DNA from: Nitrospirota bacterium
GTDB lineage: Bacteria > Nitrospinota_A > UBA7883
Direction: 5' to 3'
Assembly: GCA_024275315.1 (NCBI GenBank)
Contig: JAJRZK010000050.1
Span: 1-64,000 of the forward strand
Length of the DNA: 64,000 bases
The notes under the pieces were generated by a model that saw only the letters and a list, made by a program, of their open reading frames with translations, searched no databases and was not told the DNA's origin. Below, one piece after another: positions 27,890 through 38,347 of this stretch (its first letter is position 1; the number at the start of each line of letters is the position of its first letter). A program made the translations under genes and the position numbers.

Positions 27890-29776
27890 ATGAAAAAAAA
27901 GATCGAATTTTCCTTGAACCCACTGCCGCCATTTGTCTTTCCAGCCGTTTGTTTCCTGTTGATTGCCGCCCTGTTTATAAACCCGCGGACGGCCATCGGC
28001 GACACTGACAATATGGAAATTTTCCATGAGGGCGTGCTTTTGTCTGTAGAGAAGAAGGCCAACAAGGGAATTATCAACATAGGAGAGGAACACGGGGTTA
28101 AGCGGGGCGACAGGCTGGTGGTTATCCGTCCCGGCAAAAAGGTCGAAGATCCCAGGAGCGGCAAGCTTATCGCCGTGGAACAGACCGTGATCGGGGAGGT
28201 AAAAGTGATTTCCACCAGTTCAGCCGTGTCGGATGTGAAGCTGACCAGGCATGGTCAGAACATGAAACAGGGCGACCTGGTGCGCCGCCGTACGTCGGCT
28301 CCGCACGGTGTGGAGGCCAGGGCCGTGGGGTTCAGGAAAATAGAGATCCTGTGGGCGGCGCAACGCGAACCTGAGATCAAGCTATACAAGATATACCGCT
28401 CCGACTCGGAGGATGGTCCCTTCTCCCCCGTGGGGACAGAAAGATCGAGCGTGGAAGTGATGTTTACCGACAAGCACTCCTCGAAATCACCCATGGAGGA
28501 TAACAAGAGATATTATTACCAGGTAGCCGCTTTTAACAGGTTCGGCGTACCCAGCTCCATGTCCGAAGTTGTATCAGCCGTAACTCCGGGCGCTCCGTCA
28601 TATCCGGAAGGGCTCACGGCGGAGTCGGGCCAGATCCGCTTTGTCACACTAAGATGGACACCGCACCCGAACAAGGAGGTGTCCGGATACCGGCTGTACC
28701 GCGGTGAGGCCGAGGATGGCCCTTACGAGATGATATACGAGGTGAAAAAACGCGATATCACCGAATATGTGGACAGAAACAACGGCTCTGAAAGCTCGCC
28801 CGGACTTCAGGACTCGAAAACATACTTTTACAAAATCACGGCGCTTAGCCCTTTCGGCGATGAGGGGCTCGCGTGCGATCCCGTCAAAGCCACAACCGCC
28901 GATCCTCCATCGGTCCCGACCGGTTTGACGGTGGAGGGGTGGCGCGCCGGAATAGCGCCGATAAAATGGGATGTTCATCCCGACAAAACCGTTCGGGGAT
29001 ACCTGATATTCAGAGCGAACCGGAAAGATGGTCCCTATGTCAAGGTGGTGGATATCAATGACAGAGAATCGAACTCCTACGTGGATGGCGGCAGAGAGGG
29101 TATCCTCGGTGAGGAAAAAAAACTGGAAAACGCCCACCTCTATTTCTACAGGATACTGGCGTACAACATAGTTGGGTCCTACTCGCAGATGAGCGAGCCC
29201 GTATCCATAATGACAAAACCTGTGCCAAGCCCAACGGAAAACCTGGTCGCCATCAGTGGCAGGCCGCGCCAGGTTCCTCTGGCGTGGAGGAAAAACCCGG
29301 AAGTCGACATCAAGGAATACCATATCTACAGGGCGGATTCGAAAGACGGCGAGTTCAGAAAAATAGCGGAGGTAACGGCGCAAACAGATCATTACCTGGA
29401 CAAGAAACTTAAGGACAATCACGAGTACCGTTATAAAATCCGAGCGATCGACTCCGACAACCTCGAGGGCGAATTCTCAAAAATCGTGACGGCCACCACC
29501 AAGAGTATGCCAAGCGCTATCACGGGATTCACCTGGACGATGGAAAACGACAGGGCGGTGCTCCAATGGGACAGGAGCGAGGATGTCGACATCAAGGAAT
29601 ACCATATCTACAGGAAAAGTTTTTTTGGATGGAAAAAAGTGTACAGTACCAGCGAGCCTTTTTTTATCCTGGATATGAAAAAGGGGGACTCGGATGATTA
29701 CTCAGTGTCGGCGATAGACTCTGACAATCTGGAAGGTCCCCGAAGCGATCCTCTCACCGTAACCATACAGAAATAG
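27890..29776 (+). CDS. Exported multi-domain fibronectin type III protein
   Basis: MKKKIEFSLNPLPPFVFPAVCFLLIAALFI membrane/signal segment, then about four FnIII repeats (e.g. KEYHIYRADSKDGEF..AIDSDNLEG). Track ORF begins at 27821. Confidence 0.8.
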   Translation: MKKKIEFSLNPLPPFVFPAVCFLLIAALFINPRTAIGDTDNMEIFHEGVLLSVEKKANKGIINIGEEHGVKRGDRLVVIRPGKKVEDPRSGKLIAVEQTVIGEVKVISTSSAVSDVKLTRHGQNMKQGDLVRRRTSAPHGVEARAVGFRKIEILWAAQREPEIKLYKIYRSDSEDGPFSPVGTERSSVEVMFTDKHSSKSPMEDNKRYYYQVAAFNRFGVPSSMSEVVSAVTPGAPSYPEGLTAESGQIRFVTLRWTPHPNKEVSGYRLYRGEAEDGPYEMIYEVKKRDITEYVDRNNGSESSPGLQDSKTYFYKITALSPFGDEGLACDPVKATTADPPSVPTGLTVEGWRAGIAPIKWDVHPDKTVRGYLIFRANRKDGPYVKVVDINDRESNSYVDGGREGILGEEKKLENAHLYFYRILAYNIVGSYSQMSEPVSIMTKPVPSPTENLVAISGRPRQVPLAWRKNPEVDIKEYHIYRADSKDGEFRKIAEVTAQTDHYLDKKLKDNHEYRYKIRAIDSDNLEGEFSKIVTATTKSMPSAITGFTWTMENDRAVLQWDRSEDVDIKEYHIYRKSFFGWKKVYSTSEPFFILDMKKGDSDDYSVSAIDSDNLEGPRSDPLTVTIQK

Positions 29777-29806
29777 GCGCGCAAACGTTGTTTTTCGACA
29801 AACTGC

Positions 29807-30223
29807 ATGAAACTTGATAAATCCCTTGTGCACCTGCACCATATCAGCAGTCATTTCACCAGCGCAATGTATCCGGCCGCGTCGATACTGCTCACGATAT
29901 TTATCGTGACAGGAGCGCGCAGGTTTGAGCAGGCGGCCTTTTATTGCATCGTATTCGGCGTTCTGGCCGGGCCTTTTGTTTACGCGTCCGGGGTGATCGA
30001 CTGGAAAAACAGGTTCAAGGCGCGCCACACCAGGATATTCGACCACAAGCTTGTAACCGGCGTTATTCTGCTGTTGTTATCGGTCGTGATAATCACGTCC
30101 AGGATCGTTTTTCCGGATATCGCCATCGCCGGAACCACCGCGGGCTGGGGCTACCTGGCTCTGGTTTACGCCGCCACGGCCGCCGCCGCGTATCTTGGTC
30201 ATCTTGGGAGCAAGTTCATCTAG
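29807..30223 (+). CDS. Multi-TM membrane protein, DUF2231-like
   Basis: 138 aa with about four TM helices and a His-rich N-terminus (LVHLHHISSHFTSAMYPAASILL). Confidence 0.55.
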   Translation: MKLDKSLVHLHHISSHFTSAMYPAASILLTIFIVTGARRFEQAAFYCIVFGVLAGPFVYASGVIDWKNRFKARHTRIFDHKLVTGVILLLLSVVIITSRIVFPDIAIAGTTAGWGYLALVYAATAAAAYLGHLGSKFI

Positions 30224-30235
30224 CGGGGGAGGGAA

Positions 30236-30475
30236 ATGCCAGACAACAAGAAGCTTATCAAGGGTTTGAAAGCCAAAATCGAGGCCATCGTCATCGCTAT
30301 CCCGAGGGAGATAGAAGCTTATGAATATTATATGGAGATGGCGGCCCAGTATGAAGACCAGGCGTCCAGGGAGATGTTTGAATTCCTGGCGAAACAGGAA
30401 ATGGCGCACAAGGATTCACTTGAAAAAATATTGACCGATCTTGAAAAACAGCTTGAAAAGGCCCGGACCGGATGA
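30236..30475 (+). CDS. Half-ferritin/rubrerythrin-like two-helix protein (79 aa)
   Basis: IPREIEAYEYYMEMAAQYEDQASREMFEFLAKQEMAHKDSLEKIL: one E...E-x-x-H half of a ferritin-like diiron bundle. Confidence 0.7.
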   Translation: MPDNKKLIKGLKAKIEAIVIAIPREIEAYEYYMEMAAQYEDQASREMFEFLAKQEMAHKDSLEKILTDLEKQLEKARTG

Positions 30476-30529
30476 AACAATCGGCGTGGAAAACAAGGCC
30501 GCAAACAACCATTAATTTAGAGGTTATCT

Positions 30530-30688
30530 ATGAATAAATATATTTGTGACATTTGCGGATACATTTATGACCCGGCCGACGGAGACCCGGACAGCGGGAT
30601 CGATCCGGGAACGGCTTTTGAGGCTATACCTGAAGACTGGGAATGCCCGGAGTGCGGCGTAAGGAAAGACCAGTTTACAAAGTTGTAG
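30530..30688 (+). CDS. Rubredoxin (52 aa; below the ORF-track cutoff)
   Basis: Hand-translated [52 protein letters not shown]; CxxCGY and CPxCG rubredoxin knuckles. Confidence 0.97.
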   Translation: MNKYICDICGYIYDPADGDPDSGIDPGTAFEAIPEDWECPECGVRKDQFTKL

Positions 30689-30782
30689 TAAACAGGCCGA
30701 AGATAAAAACCACTCTATGATCGAAAATACGCCTTTCCCGGGAAAACCGTGGTTGCGCGTCAGTCCCGCCTCGTGATCGGGG

Positions 30783-32990
30783 TTACTTTTTCACAACGGT
30801 CGGCATTGTAATCGCCATTCCGTGTCTTACCTTGTTCAGTTGTATTTCCGGATTGTATATCTGCACGAGCCACAAAGGGGCGCCATGCTCTTTTACGCTC
30901 AAATCCCAGAGAGACTGGTTGCGCTTGACTGTCACCACCTTGCTTTCCTCGACCTTGTACACCTCGAAAAAATCCTCGAAAAGCTGCATATGATACTCAA
31001 GACGCTTTGTCTCGAACTCTTTTTGGCCGACCCTGGTCAAAGGAACTTTTATCAACGCCCCGATTTTAAGGTTTCGCCGGATGCCTTTATGGTTCAGTTT
31101 CAACAGGCTCCTGACAGGCACCTTTAACCATTCGGCGTAATGACCAAGCGTCTCTTCCGGACGGACTGTGAGCCTGCCGATGTTGTTTCTCAGCAGTTTA
31201 ATAGCGAAAAACTCCGCCTTCAGCGCAGGCCTTGGCCCGTTGTCCCGATCGATTACACCTGATGGCGAAACCTCCGCCGCCGTATCTCCGGGCGCGCTGT
31301 GGCTGGTGTCTGTGTCGCCTCGCGCCGGGCCCGTGTCGAACGAGGCGCTGACAACACCTGGGACCAGGGCGAGCTTCTGACCCGGGTAGATTGTGGGCCT
31401 GCTCAGCCCGTTTATGCGAATAAGAGCGGCGGCTGTTGTCCCGTGTCTTTTGGCTATGGCCGAAAGGTTGTCACCCCTCTTTACATAGTAATGTCCCCCC
31501 GTGACCGGAGATGAATCATACGCGCGGGATTTTGCGCTCTTGCGCGTGTCGCCACGGGCGTTTCCCGGTATACGCAGCTTTTGGCCGACCCGGATAAGCG
31601 ATGAGCTTAGCTGGTTTATATCCCTGATAGCGTATACGGAGGATTTATACCGGCGGGCGATGGTCGACAATGTGTCACCGCGCATCACGTGGTGAAACCC
31701 GTTATGCTTCTGCGCCGAATGTCCATGAGGGCCGGAGATCGCGGCTATGGCCTCTGCGTACCTGGCGCCCATCCCCTCAGGCGCTCTTAGCCTGAATCCC
31801 TTTGGTATATATCGATGGCCTTTCCAGACGGAGTTGCGTAACGCCCGGTTGTATTTGCGCATCGTGTCGATGGAAACACCAAGCCGGTCGGCCAATTTTC
31901 TGGCGGGCAGATAGCTGGTTACCGTAACTTCCTCATACCTGTTCTCCGGCAAAAAATCTATGTCGCCGAAATAGCGTATGTAGTTGCGCGAAACATCCAG
32001 CGCGGCCAGAAATTCCGCATAGAAATTCATCGAGGCGAATCCGAAAATGCGGCTACGGTACCGCTGGATAATAACGGCGATATCGTTGCCGTACTTCTTT
32101 TTCGCCCGCAACATGCCGCTAAGCCCGTGGTTGTATGCGGTTATGGCAAGCGGCCATGAGCCAAGCTCCTCATAATTACGCTTAAGCAGTTTCGCCGCCG
32201 CCCGTGTTGATATTATCGGGTCGCGCCGCTCGTCCACCGTGTAATTGATTCGCAGAAAAAGCCGGCCGGTGCCCCGGGTGAACTGCCATATGCCGGCCGC
32301 GCCCGCGCTGGAATATGCGTTGTAGTTGAAAGACGACTCCACGTGGGGCAGGGCGGTGAGCTCTTCGGGCAGGCCGTAGGAGCGAAAGATCGAACGCATG
32401 CGGTCGATATACAGCCCGGAAAGCTTCAGCCCCTCCTTGAACCGGTCCGCCTGGCCAAGCTGGCTCCTTACGTTTCGCATGGCCTTGAAATATTTCTTGT
32501 ATCCTCGCACACCGGTGAATTTCGCCGCTATCAGCCTCTCTTCACGGCTGGTGGGTTTGCCTTTGTTGCGGTAAAGTTTCTGCAGGATGGAGGATATCCT
32601 CCTTTTCCGTTTTTTGATATATCTGCGGACATGCGACGAGCCGGGTTTCGGGTTCCTGAATTTTTTGGATAAATCCACGACTTCATAAATAATTCCCAGC
32701 TTATCCCTGTCGTGGATCACCACCTGTCTCGTCGTGTACCGGGAGTATATTTTTTTCCAGAACTCGACCCTGTCGCGAAGCTTGGGTGGTACCGGGAAAT
32801 ACGATGATGAACGTCCGGCTGACGGTCGCCTGGATCCGCGAGCGGTATGGATGTAGGCGGTTCTGGGAGAATCGGGACCAAGGGTGTCGAGGAAATTGTT
32901 CAACCCCGGATCACGTGAGGCTCCGGCTGGCGCGACAGTGAGGACAAGACATACCGCGGCCAAAAAAACCGGTAAATGAACATCCCTCAT
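30783..32990 (-). CDS. Membrane-bound lytic murein transglycosylase D-like, SLT + multiple LysM
   Basis: LPHVESSFNYNAYSSAGAAGIWQFTRGTGR (SLT), HHVMRGDTLSTIARRYKSS and HYYVKRGDNLSAIAKRHGTT LysM repeats. Confidence 0.92.
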   Translation of the reverse strand: MRDVHLPVFLAAVCLVLTVAPAGASRDPGLNNFLDTLGPDSPRTAYIHTARGSRRPSAGRSSSYFPVPPKLRDRVEFWKKIYSRYTTRQVVIHDRDKLGIIYEVVDLSKKFRNPKPGSSHVRRYIKKRKRRISSILQKLYRNKGKPTSREERLIAAKFTGVRGYKKYFKAMRNVRSQLGQADRFKEGLKLSGLYIDRMRSIFRSYGLPEELTALPHVESSFNYNAYSSAGAAGIWQFTRGTGRLFLRINYTVDERRDPIISTRAAAKLLKRNYEELGSWPLAITAYNHGLSGMLRAKKKYGNDIAVIIQRYRSRIFGFASMNFYAEFLAALDVSRNYIRYFGDIDFLPENRYEEVTVTSYLPARKLADRLGVSIDTMRKYNRALRNSVWKGHRYIPKGFRLRAPEGMGARYAEAIAAISGPHGHSAQKHNGFHHVMRGDTLSTIARRYKSSVYAIRDINQLSSSLIRVGQKLRIPGNARGDTRKSAKSRAYDSSPVTGGHYYVKRGDNLSAIAKRHGTTAAALIRINGLSRPTIYPGQKLALVPGVVSASFDTGPARGDTDTSHSAPGDTAAEVSPSGVIDRDNGPRPALKAEFFAIKLLRNNIGRLTVRPEETLGHYAEWLKVPVRSLLKLNHKGIRRNLKIGALIKVPLTRVGQKEFETKRLEYHMQLFEDFFEVYKVEESKVVTVKRNQSLWDLSVKEHGAPLWLVQIYNPEIQLNKVRHGMAITMPTVVKK

Positions 32991-33091
32991 GCGGTATTAA
33001 TTAACCATAAAGTAAGCAAATTACATATAATTTACAATAGTTTTCGTCATATAACAAGCTTATATGTGCAAACCCTATCGCAGAAAGATAG

Positions 33092-33119
33092 TTGACGCTA
33101 CATGCTATCCTGATATAGT
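33092..33119 (+). promoter_or_regulatory. Candidate sigma70 promoter upstream of parC
   Basis: TTGACG-N16-TATAGT in AT-rich DNA about 93 bp before the parC start. Confidence 0.45.
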
Positions 33120-33211
33120 AGGCAAGATGTATGTTATATTATGTTATCTTATGTCAATTGGCCTAAATATATTTAAAGCACGTAACCTGCAACCAGACGT
33201 TATTTTCTCAT

Positions 33212-35590
33212 ATGTCGACGAAATCGAAGAGTAAAAAATCAGCCGCGCCGGCGGAGGTTCCGCCGCAAGACACGGCGGTCCAGGACGAGCTGGAATCGAG
33301 ATTCCTCTCGTACGCGCTGTCGACGATAGTGTCGAGAGCTTTGCCGGATGTCCGTGACGGGTTGAAACCGGTTCACCGGCGGGTGCTCTATTCCATGAGC
33401 CAGTTGCGGCTGGATCATGATTCCCGGTTCAGAAAATCGGCGGCGGTTGTGGGCGACGTCATAGGCAAATATCATCCGCACGGCGACCAGGCGTCTTATG
33501 AGACCATGGTTCGGATGGCCCAGGATTTTTCTTTGCGATATCCGCTGGTGGAGGGGCAGGGTAACTTCGGCAACATCGATGGCGACCCGGCCGCCGCCAT
33601 GCGCTATACCGAGGCGCGCCTGACGAAAATCGCCGGAGAGCTTCTTACGGATCTGAAAAAGGAGACCGTCGATTTCGTTCCCACGTACGACTCCACTCTG
33701 ATGGAGCCCCGTCTTTTGCCGGCGAGGTTCCCGAACCTGATGGTGAACGGCTCTGCGGGGATCGCGGTGGGGATCGCCACCAACATCCCGCCCCACAACC
33801 TGGCTGAAACTGTAAATGCTCTTATAGCGCTGATAGACAACCCGAAGCTGGGTGTGAAGGACCTTGTCAGGTATATCAAGGGTCCCGATTTCCCCACAGG
33901 CGCGCAGTTGCTCGCCACCAGATATCAGCTTCTCGAAGTGTACGAGACCGGACGTGGATCACTGAAGGTAAGAGGGGAGTGGAAAATCGAAAAACTCCCC
34001 AGAAACAAGTGGTCTATCGTCATAACCTCCATCCCGTACACCGTTAACAAAACCAGCCTGATAGAAAAGATCGCCGACCATATCGTATCCAAACGGCTCC
34101 CGGCCCTGGTGGACATACGGGACGAGTCCACCGAGACGATACGCGTGGTGCTCGAGCCGAAAAACCAGACGGTGGACGCGGACAAGGTGATGAGCTTTCT
34201 GTTCAAGCATACGGATTTGCAGATCAACTTCCCTGTGAACATGACAGCGTTGACGCCGGAATCGATTCCGTTGCGCCATTCGTTGAAACAGATGTTGCAA
34301 TCGTTTCTCGACTTCCGGTTCGACACCTGCCAGAAGCGCCTGACATACGAGCTGAAGGTTATTGAACAGCGATTGCATATACTGGTCGCGCTGGCCAAAA
34401 TATACAAATATCTGGATGAAGCCATCGCCATAATCAGAAAATCCAAAATCCGCGATGAGGCGCGAAAAGGGCTGATGAAACGTTTCGCCCTTGACGAAAC
34501 CCAGGCCAACGCGGTGCTGGACCTGCGCCTGTCCGCCCTGGTCGGGCTGGAGATATCCAAGATACGAAAGGAAAAAGCGGAGAAAGAGGCGGAGCGGGAG
34601 ATAATCAGGTCGGTGCTTGGGAGCCGGGCCAGGTTGTGGAAACTGGTAAAAAAAGAGCTCAACGAGATAAAGAAGACATACTCCGACCCGCGCAGGACCA
34701 AGGTGATCGCGTCTATCGAACCGGAGACGGAATACAGGGCGGAGGATTTTATAGAGCACGAGTTCACCCATGTGATAGTCTCCCGCGACGGATGGGTGCG
34801 GAGGGTAAAGAACATCACCCGGCCGGAGACGTTGCGGTTTAAGACCGGTGACTGTCTTCACGCGTGGATACCTATGAACACTGCCGACCTGGTCTGCTTT
34901 TTCACATCCGCGGGGAAGGTGTACTGTGTCCACGCGCTGGAGATTGCGCAGACCACCGGGTTCGGCGAACCGGTGCAGTCGATGTTCCGTTTCGCCGACA
35001 AGGAGCGGGTGGTGTCGGTCATGGGAATGACAACCGGCCCGACCGGAGGAGAAAAAGCGGCGGCCAACGACGCTCCTGCCGCCAACAGTCAAAGAGGCCT
35101 GTTCGACCGGCTCGACAGCAAAGCTGTCCAGGGGATCTATGGGCAGATCACGGCGCCTGGCGAAGAGCTTCTGGTGGTCACGGAAAATGGGATGGGGTTC
35201 AGGTTCGCATCCGACGCGCTTGGCGTTACGAACCGGAATGGAAGAAAACTGGCCAACTGCAAAGGCGACGACGCGGTGCTGGGGGTGTCTGTAGCGGGCA
35301 AACCACTGTTGTTCACACTCTCCAGCGACGGGCGCGGCCTTCTTTGCGATGTCGGGGAGATATCCCTGTTAAGCGGCCCCGGTTCCGGCGTTCGCCTGAT
35401 GAAGCTCAAACCGGGGGCGAGACTGCGCGGATACAAGCTGGCGGGGCTGAAAGACAGCGTGACGCTGACCTATGTGACAGGCAAGGACGATACCATAAAG
35501 GTTCGGGACCTCGAGAAAGGGGCGCGTGGCTCTGTCGGCCGGGTTGTCGCCGCAAAAAGAAAGAAGCTGGTGGGGTTGTTGAGGGGGTAG
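33212..35590 (+). CDS. parC: DNA topoisomerase IV subunit A (ParC/GyrA family)
   Basis: [49 protein letters not shown] (catalytic Tyr). Confidence 0.9.
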   Translation: MSTKSKSKKSAAPAEVPPQDTAVQDELESRFLSYALSTIVSRALPDVRDGLKPVHRRVLYSMSQLRLDHDSRFRKSAAVVGDVIGKYHPHGDQASYETMVRMAQDFSLRYPLVEGQGNFGNIDGDPAAAMRYTEARLTKIAGELLTDLKKETVDFVPTYDSTLMEPRLLPARFPNLMVNGSAGIAVGIATNIPPHNLAETVNALIALIDNPKLGVKDLVRYIKGPDFPTGAQLLATRYQLLEVYETGRGSLKVRGEWKIEKLPRNKWSIVITSIPYTVNKTSLIEKIADHIVSKRLPALVDIRDESTETIRVVLEPKNQTVDADKVMSFLFKHTDLQINFPVNMTALTPESIPLRHSLKQMLQSFLDFRFDTCQKRLTYELKVIEQRLHILVALAKIYKYLDEAIAIIRKSKIRDEARKGLMKRFALDETQANAVLDLRLSALVGLEISKIRKEKAEKEAEREIIRSVLGSRARLWKLVKKELNEIKKTYSDPRRTKVIASIEPETEYRAEDFIEHEFTHVIVSRDGWVRRVKNITRPETLRFKTGDCLHAWIPMNTADLVCFFTSAGKVYCVHALEIAQTTGFGEPVQSMFRFADKERVVSVMGMTTGPTGGEKAAANDAPAANSQRGLFDRLDSKAVQGIYGQITAPGEELLVVTENGMGFRFASDALGVTNRNGRKLANCKGDDAVLGVSVAGKPLLFTLSSDGRGLLCDVGEISLLSGPGSGVRLMKLKPGARLRGYKLAGLKDSVTLTYVTGKDDTIKVRDLEKGARGSVGRVVAAKRKKLVGLLRG

Positions 35591-35593
35591 ACC

Positions 35594-37501
35594 ATGGCGA
35601 AGGATTATTCCGCAAAAGACATAGACGTGCTCGAAGGGCTCGAGCCGGTCCGGGTTCGGCCCGGAATGTATATCGGCGGAACGGACCTCTCCGGCCTGCA
35701 TCACCTGGTGTGGGAGGTGGTCGACAACGCCGTGGACGAGGCGATCAACGGACACTGTGACCGCATAACCATAACCATCAGGGCCGACGGCGGCTTGATG
35801 GTGGAGGATAACGGGCGCGGAATACCCATAGACAAGCATCCGAAACACAAAAAACCGGCGCTGGAAATCATTTTGACCACGCTCCATTCCGGGGCGAAAT
35901 TTTCCAGCAAAAGCTATACGTCATCCGGCGGGTTGCATGGTGTGGGGGTGTCTGTGGTTAACGCCCTGTCGGAGCGGATGGAGGTCACTGTAAAAAGAGG
36001 CGGGGCGTTGTGGCGCCAGGAATTTAGGCGGGGCCGCGTGTCGTCCAGGTTGACAAAGGGGGGGAAAGCCAAGGGGACCGGCACGAAAATCACCTTCTAT
36101 CCCGATTCTGAAATTTTCAGCAGGAGAAGGTTTAACAGCAAGCTGATAATGGAGCGGGCCGAGACCAAGGCGTTTTTAAACTCCGGGCTCACCATCGAGG
36201 TGATAGACGAGGTGTCGGGTGTGTCGAAACAGTTTCATTACGAAAACGGGATCCGCGATTACCTTGTAAAGCTTCTTGCCGGACGAAAGAGGGTGGGGAC
36301 AGATTATTTTTACCACCATGGGAGGAACGGGCTCCAGGTGGAATGCGCCGTGCAATGGACCGAGGAGACGGAGTCGAAAATATACTCATACGCCAACTCC
36401 GTATATACCGCCGATGGCGGCACTCACGAGACCGGTCTTCGAAACGCCCTGACCAAGGCGCTTCGCGCCTACATTGAAAGGCGCAACGGAAAGGGCAAAC
36501 CACAGCAGATCACCGCCGAGGACACCCGGGAGGGGCTGAGCGCGGTGCTGTCCGTGTTCCTGTCGAATCCGCAGTTCCAGGGGCAGACGAAAGAGAAGCT
36601 GAACAACCCGGAGGTGCTGAGCGGCGTGGAGAGCTCGATCCGGACAGCGTTTGAAAAGTATCTGCTGGAGCATCCCTCCATCGCCGAGTCGATCGTGACC
36701 AGGGTGACCCTCGCCGCGCAGGCGAGGTTGGCTTCCCGGTCGGCTAAAGACCAGGTGATGCGAAAGACAGCTATCAGCCATCGGCTGACGTTGCCGGGGA
36801 AGCTGGCCGATTGCGCGTCCACGGATCCGTCCGTGTGCGAGCTTTTCATCGTGGAGGGAGATTCCGCCGGAGGCTCGTCGAAACAGGCGCGTGACAGGAA
36901 AACCCAGGCCGTGCTTCCGATAAGGGGCAAAATCCTCAACGTGGAAAACGCCACCGCCGAAAAAATGGCTAACAACAACGAGATAAAATCGCTGGTAACG
37001 TCCATAGGAGCCGGGATGGGCGCCACTTTTGACTATTCAAGGTTGCGGTACGGCAAGATCATTATAATGACCGACGCCGACGTTGACGGGGCGCATATCA
37101 GCGCTCTGCTTCTGACCTTTTTTTACCGCTACATGCCGAAACTGTTCGAAAAAGGGCATATATACCTGGCCCAGCCTCCGCTTTTCAGGATTGAGTTCGG
37201 CAAGGATTTTTACTATGCCTATGACGACGCCGGGAAAGAAAGGATCATAAAAGAGCGGAAAGCGAAACGGGAGCCTGAAATCCATCGATACAAGGGACTG
37301 GGGGAAATGCCCGCGGTGATCCTCAAGGATACGACCATGGACCCCGCCAAACGGAAGCTTTTACGGATGCGTGTGGCCGACGCCGAAGCCACGGACCGCG
37401 CGTTTTCACGCCTGATGGGCAAAGACGCCTCCGCCAGGTACGAGTTCATCCGGGAAAACTCCGAAACGTTCGTGAAAAGCGGGGGCTCGCTGGACGTGTA
37501 A
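35594..37501 (+). CDS. parE: DNA topoisomerase IV subunit B (ParE/GyrB family)
   Basis: LEGLEPVRVRPGMYIGGTDLSGLHHLVWEVVDNAVDEA; FIVEGDSAGGSSKQARDRKTQAVLPIRGKILNVE. Confidence 0.92.
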   Translation: MAKDYSAKDIDVLEGLEPVRVRPGMYIGGTDLSGLHHLVWEVVDNAVDEAINGHCDRITITIRADGGLMVEDNGRGIPIDKHPKHKKPALEIILTTLHSGAKFSSKSYTSSGGLHGVGVSVVNALSERMEVTVKRGGALWRQEFRRGRVSSRLTKGGKAKGTGTKITFYPDSEIFSRRRFNSKLIMERAETKAFLNSGLTIEVIDEVSGVSKQFHYENGIRDYLVKLLAGRKRVGTDYFYHHGRNGLQVECAVQWTEETESKIYSYANSVYTADGGTHETGLRNALTKALRAYIERRNGKGKPQQITAEDTREGLSAVLSVFLSNPQFQGQTKEKLNNPEVLSGVESSIRTAFEKYLLEHPSIAESIVTRVTLAAQARLASRSAKDQVMRKTAISHRLTLPGKLADCASTDPSVCELFIVEGDSAGGSSKQARDRKTQAVLPIRGKILNVENATAEKMANNNEIKSLVTSIGAGMGATFDYSRLRYGKIIIMTDADVDGAHISALLLTFFYRYMPKLFEKGHIYLAQPPLFRIEFGKDFYYAYDDAGKERIIKERKAKREPEIHRYKGLGEMPAVILKDTTMDPAKRKLLRMRVADAEATDRAFSRLMGKDASARYEFIRENSETFVKSGGSLDV

Positions 37502-37630
37502 CGGCAGAATATACAAAGATATGCGATGATATCCCGTAGTTTACATAATATATCTTATCGGAAGTGAGGGAGCTGGTGCAGTTGATGAACTATGCAACAA
37601 TTGGGATATCACGCCATTGGTCAAAAATCT

Positions 37631-37885
37631 TTAGCGTTTCATTTTTTCTGGCATCGAATTGAATTTGTCTATTTTGTTGCCAGCAATTTTCTCCCATTCC
37701 GCAAACTTGATAATTTTGCCGTCTTTAACAAATAGCCAATGTTTTTTCAAGCCTGTATATGCACCATACCTGTTTTTGGCGTTGAAATAAACTCTTGTCT
37801 CATAACCATATAAACCCTCCTTTTTTCGTTGCGCCCGCATTGTAGTCTCATGGGGTTCTCCTATGATGTTTATCTCATTATTCAA
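37631..37885 (-). CDS. Hypothetical protein (84 aa), possibly a C-terminal fragment
   Basis: VYFNAKNRYGAYTGLKKHWLFVKDGKIIKFAEWEK; no signal peptide. Confidence 0.35.
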   Translation of the reverse strand: MNNEINIIGEPHETTMRAQRKKEGLYGYETRVYFNAKNRYGAYTGLKKHWLFVKDGKIIKFAEWEKIAGNKIDKFNSMPEKMKR

Positions 37886-37896
37886 TTTTGCATATT

Positions 37897-38299
37897 TTAC
37901 AGACGGTCAAAAAGCCAGTCAACAGAACCATCATTGTCCTCATCCATAGCCATAGTGTTATTTGAATTTGAAAAAGTTATGTTTTCAATAGATTCGTTGG
38001 ACTCGGTGGCGACAAAAGCGCCATTGCATGTAAGTTCAGTGGTAGTCAGTACGTATATAGTAACATCTGTTTTTGTGTAAGATCCGCTATCTGTACAAGC
38101 TGGAGACTTCAAGACTACCGGATACTATTCCTCCATAAAGACTCCCATCGGTTGTTAATATTGGCAAAGCAATTCCGTTTATTGCGGTGAGTCTCCATGA
38201 TCCAACAAATGGGTCATTGGATGAGGTTCCGTCCCCACCACATTGAACGCTGTAAACCAAGCCTAAAGTCAGTACGAATGCTAAAATTATCTTTTTCAT
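37897..38299 (-). pseudogene. Frame-disrupted lipoprotein-like gene
   Basis: MKKIILAFVLTLGLVYSVQCGGDGTSSNDPFVGSWRLTAINGIALPILTTDGSLYGG... stops near 38087; the adjacent frame continues PACTDSGSYTKTDVTIYVLTTTELTCNGAFVATES... The two ORFs overlap at 38087-38112. Confidence 0.45.
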
Positions 38300-38305
38300 A
38301 CTAAA

Positions 38306-38347
38306 AAAGGGGTCGGCACAAAAGGGGTCAAGTCTTGTATTTTGACA
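38306..38347. repeat. ggggtc-rich element (aaaaaggggtcggcacaaaaggggtcaagtcttgtattttgacatt)
   Basis: Two copies of aaaaggggtc directly upstream of the disrupted lipoprotein; resembles sequences flanking some IS200/REP-type transposases. Confidence 0.4.

Noticed and set aside
33959-35092. 377-aa minus-strand ORF (and 33925..34818)
   Set aside because: Antisense shadows of parC.
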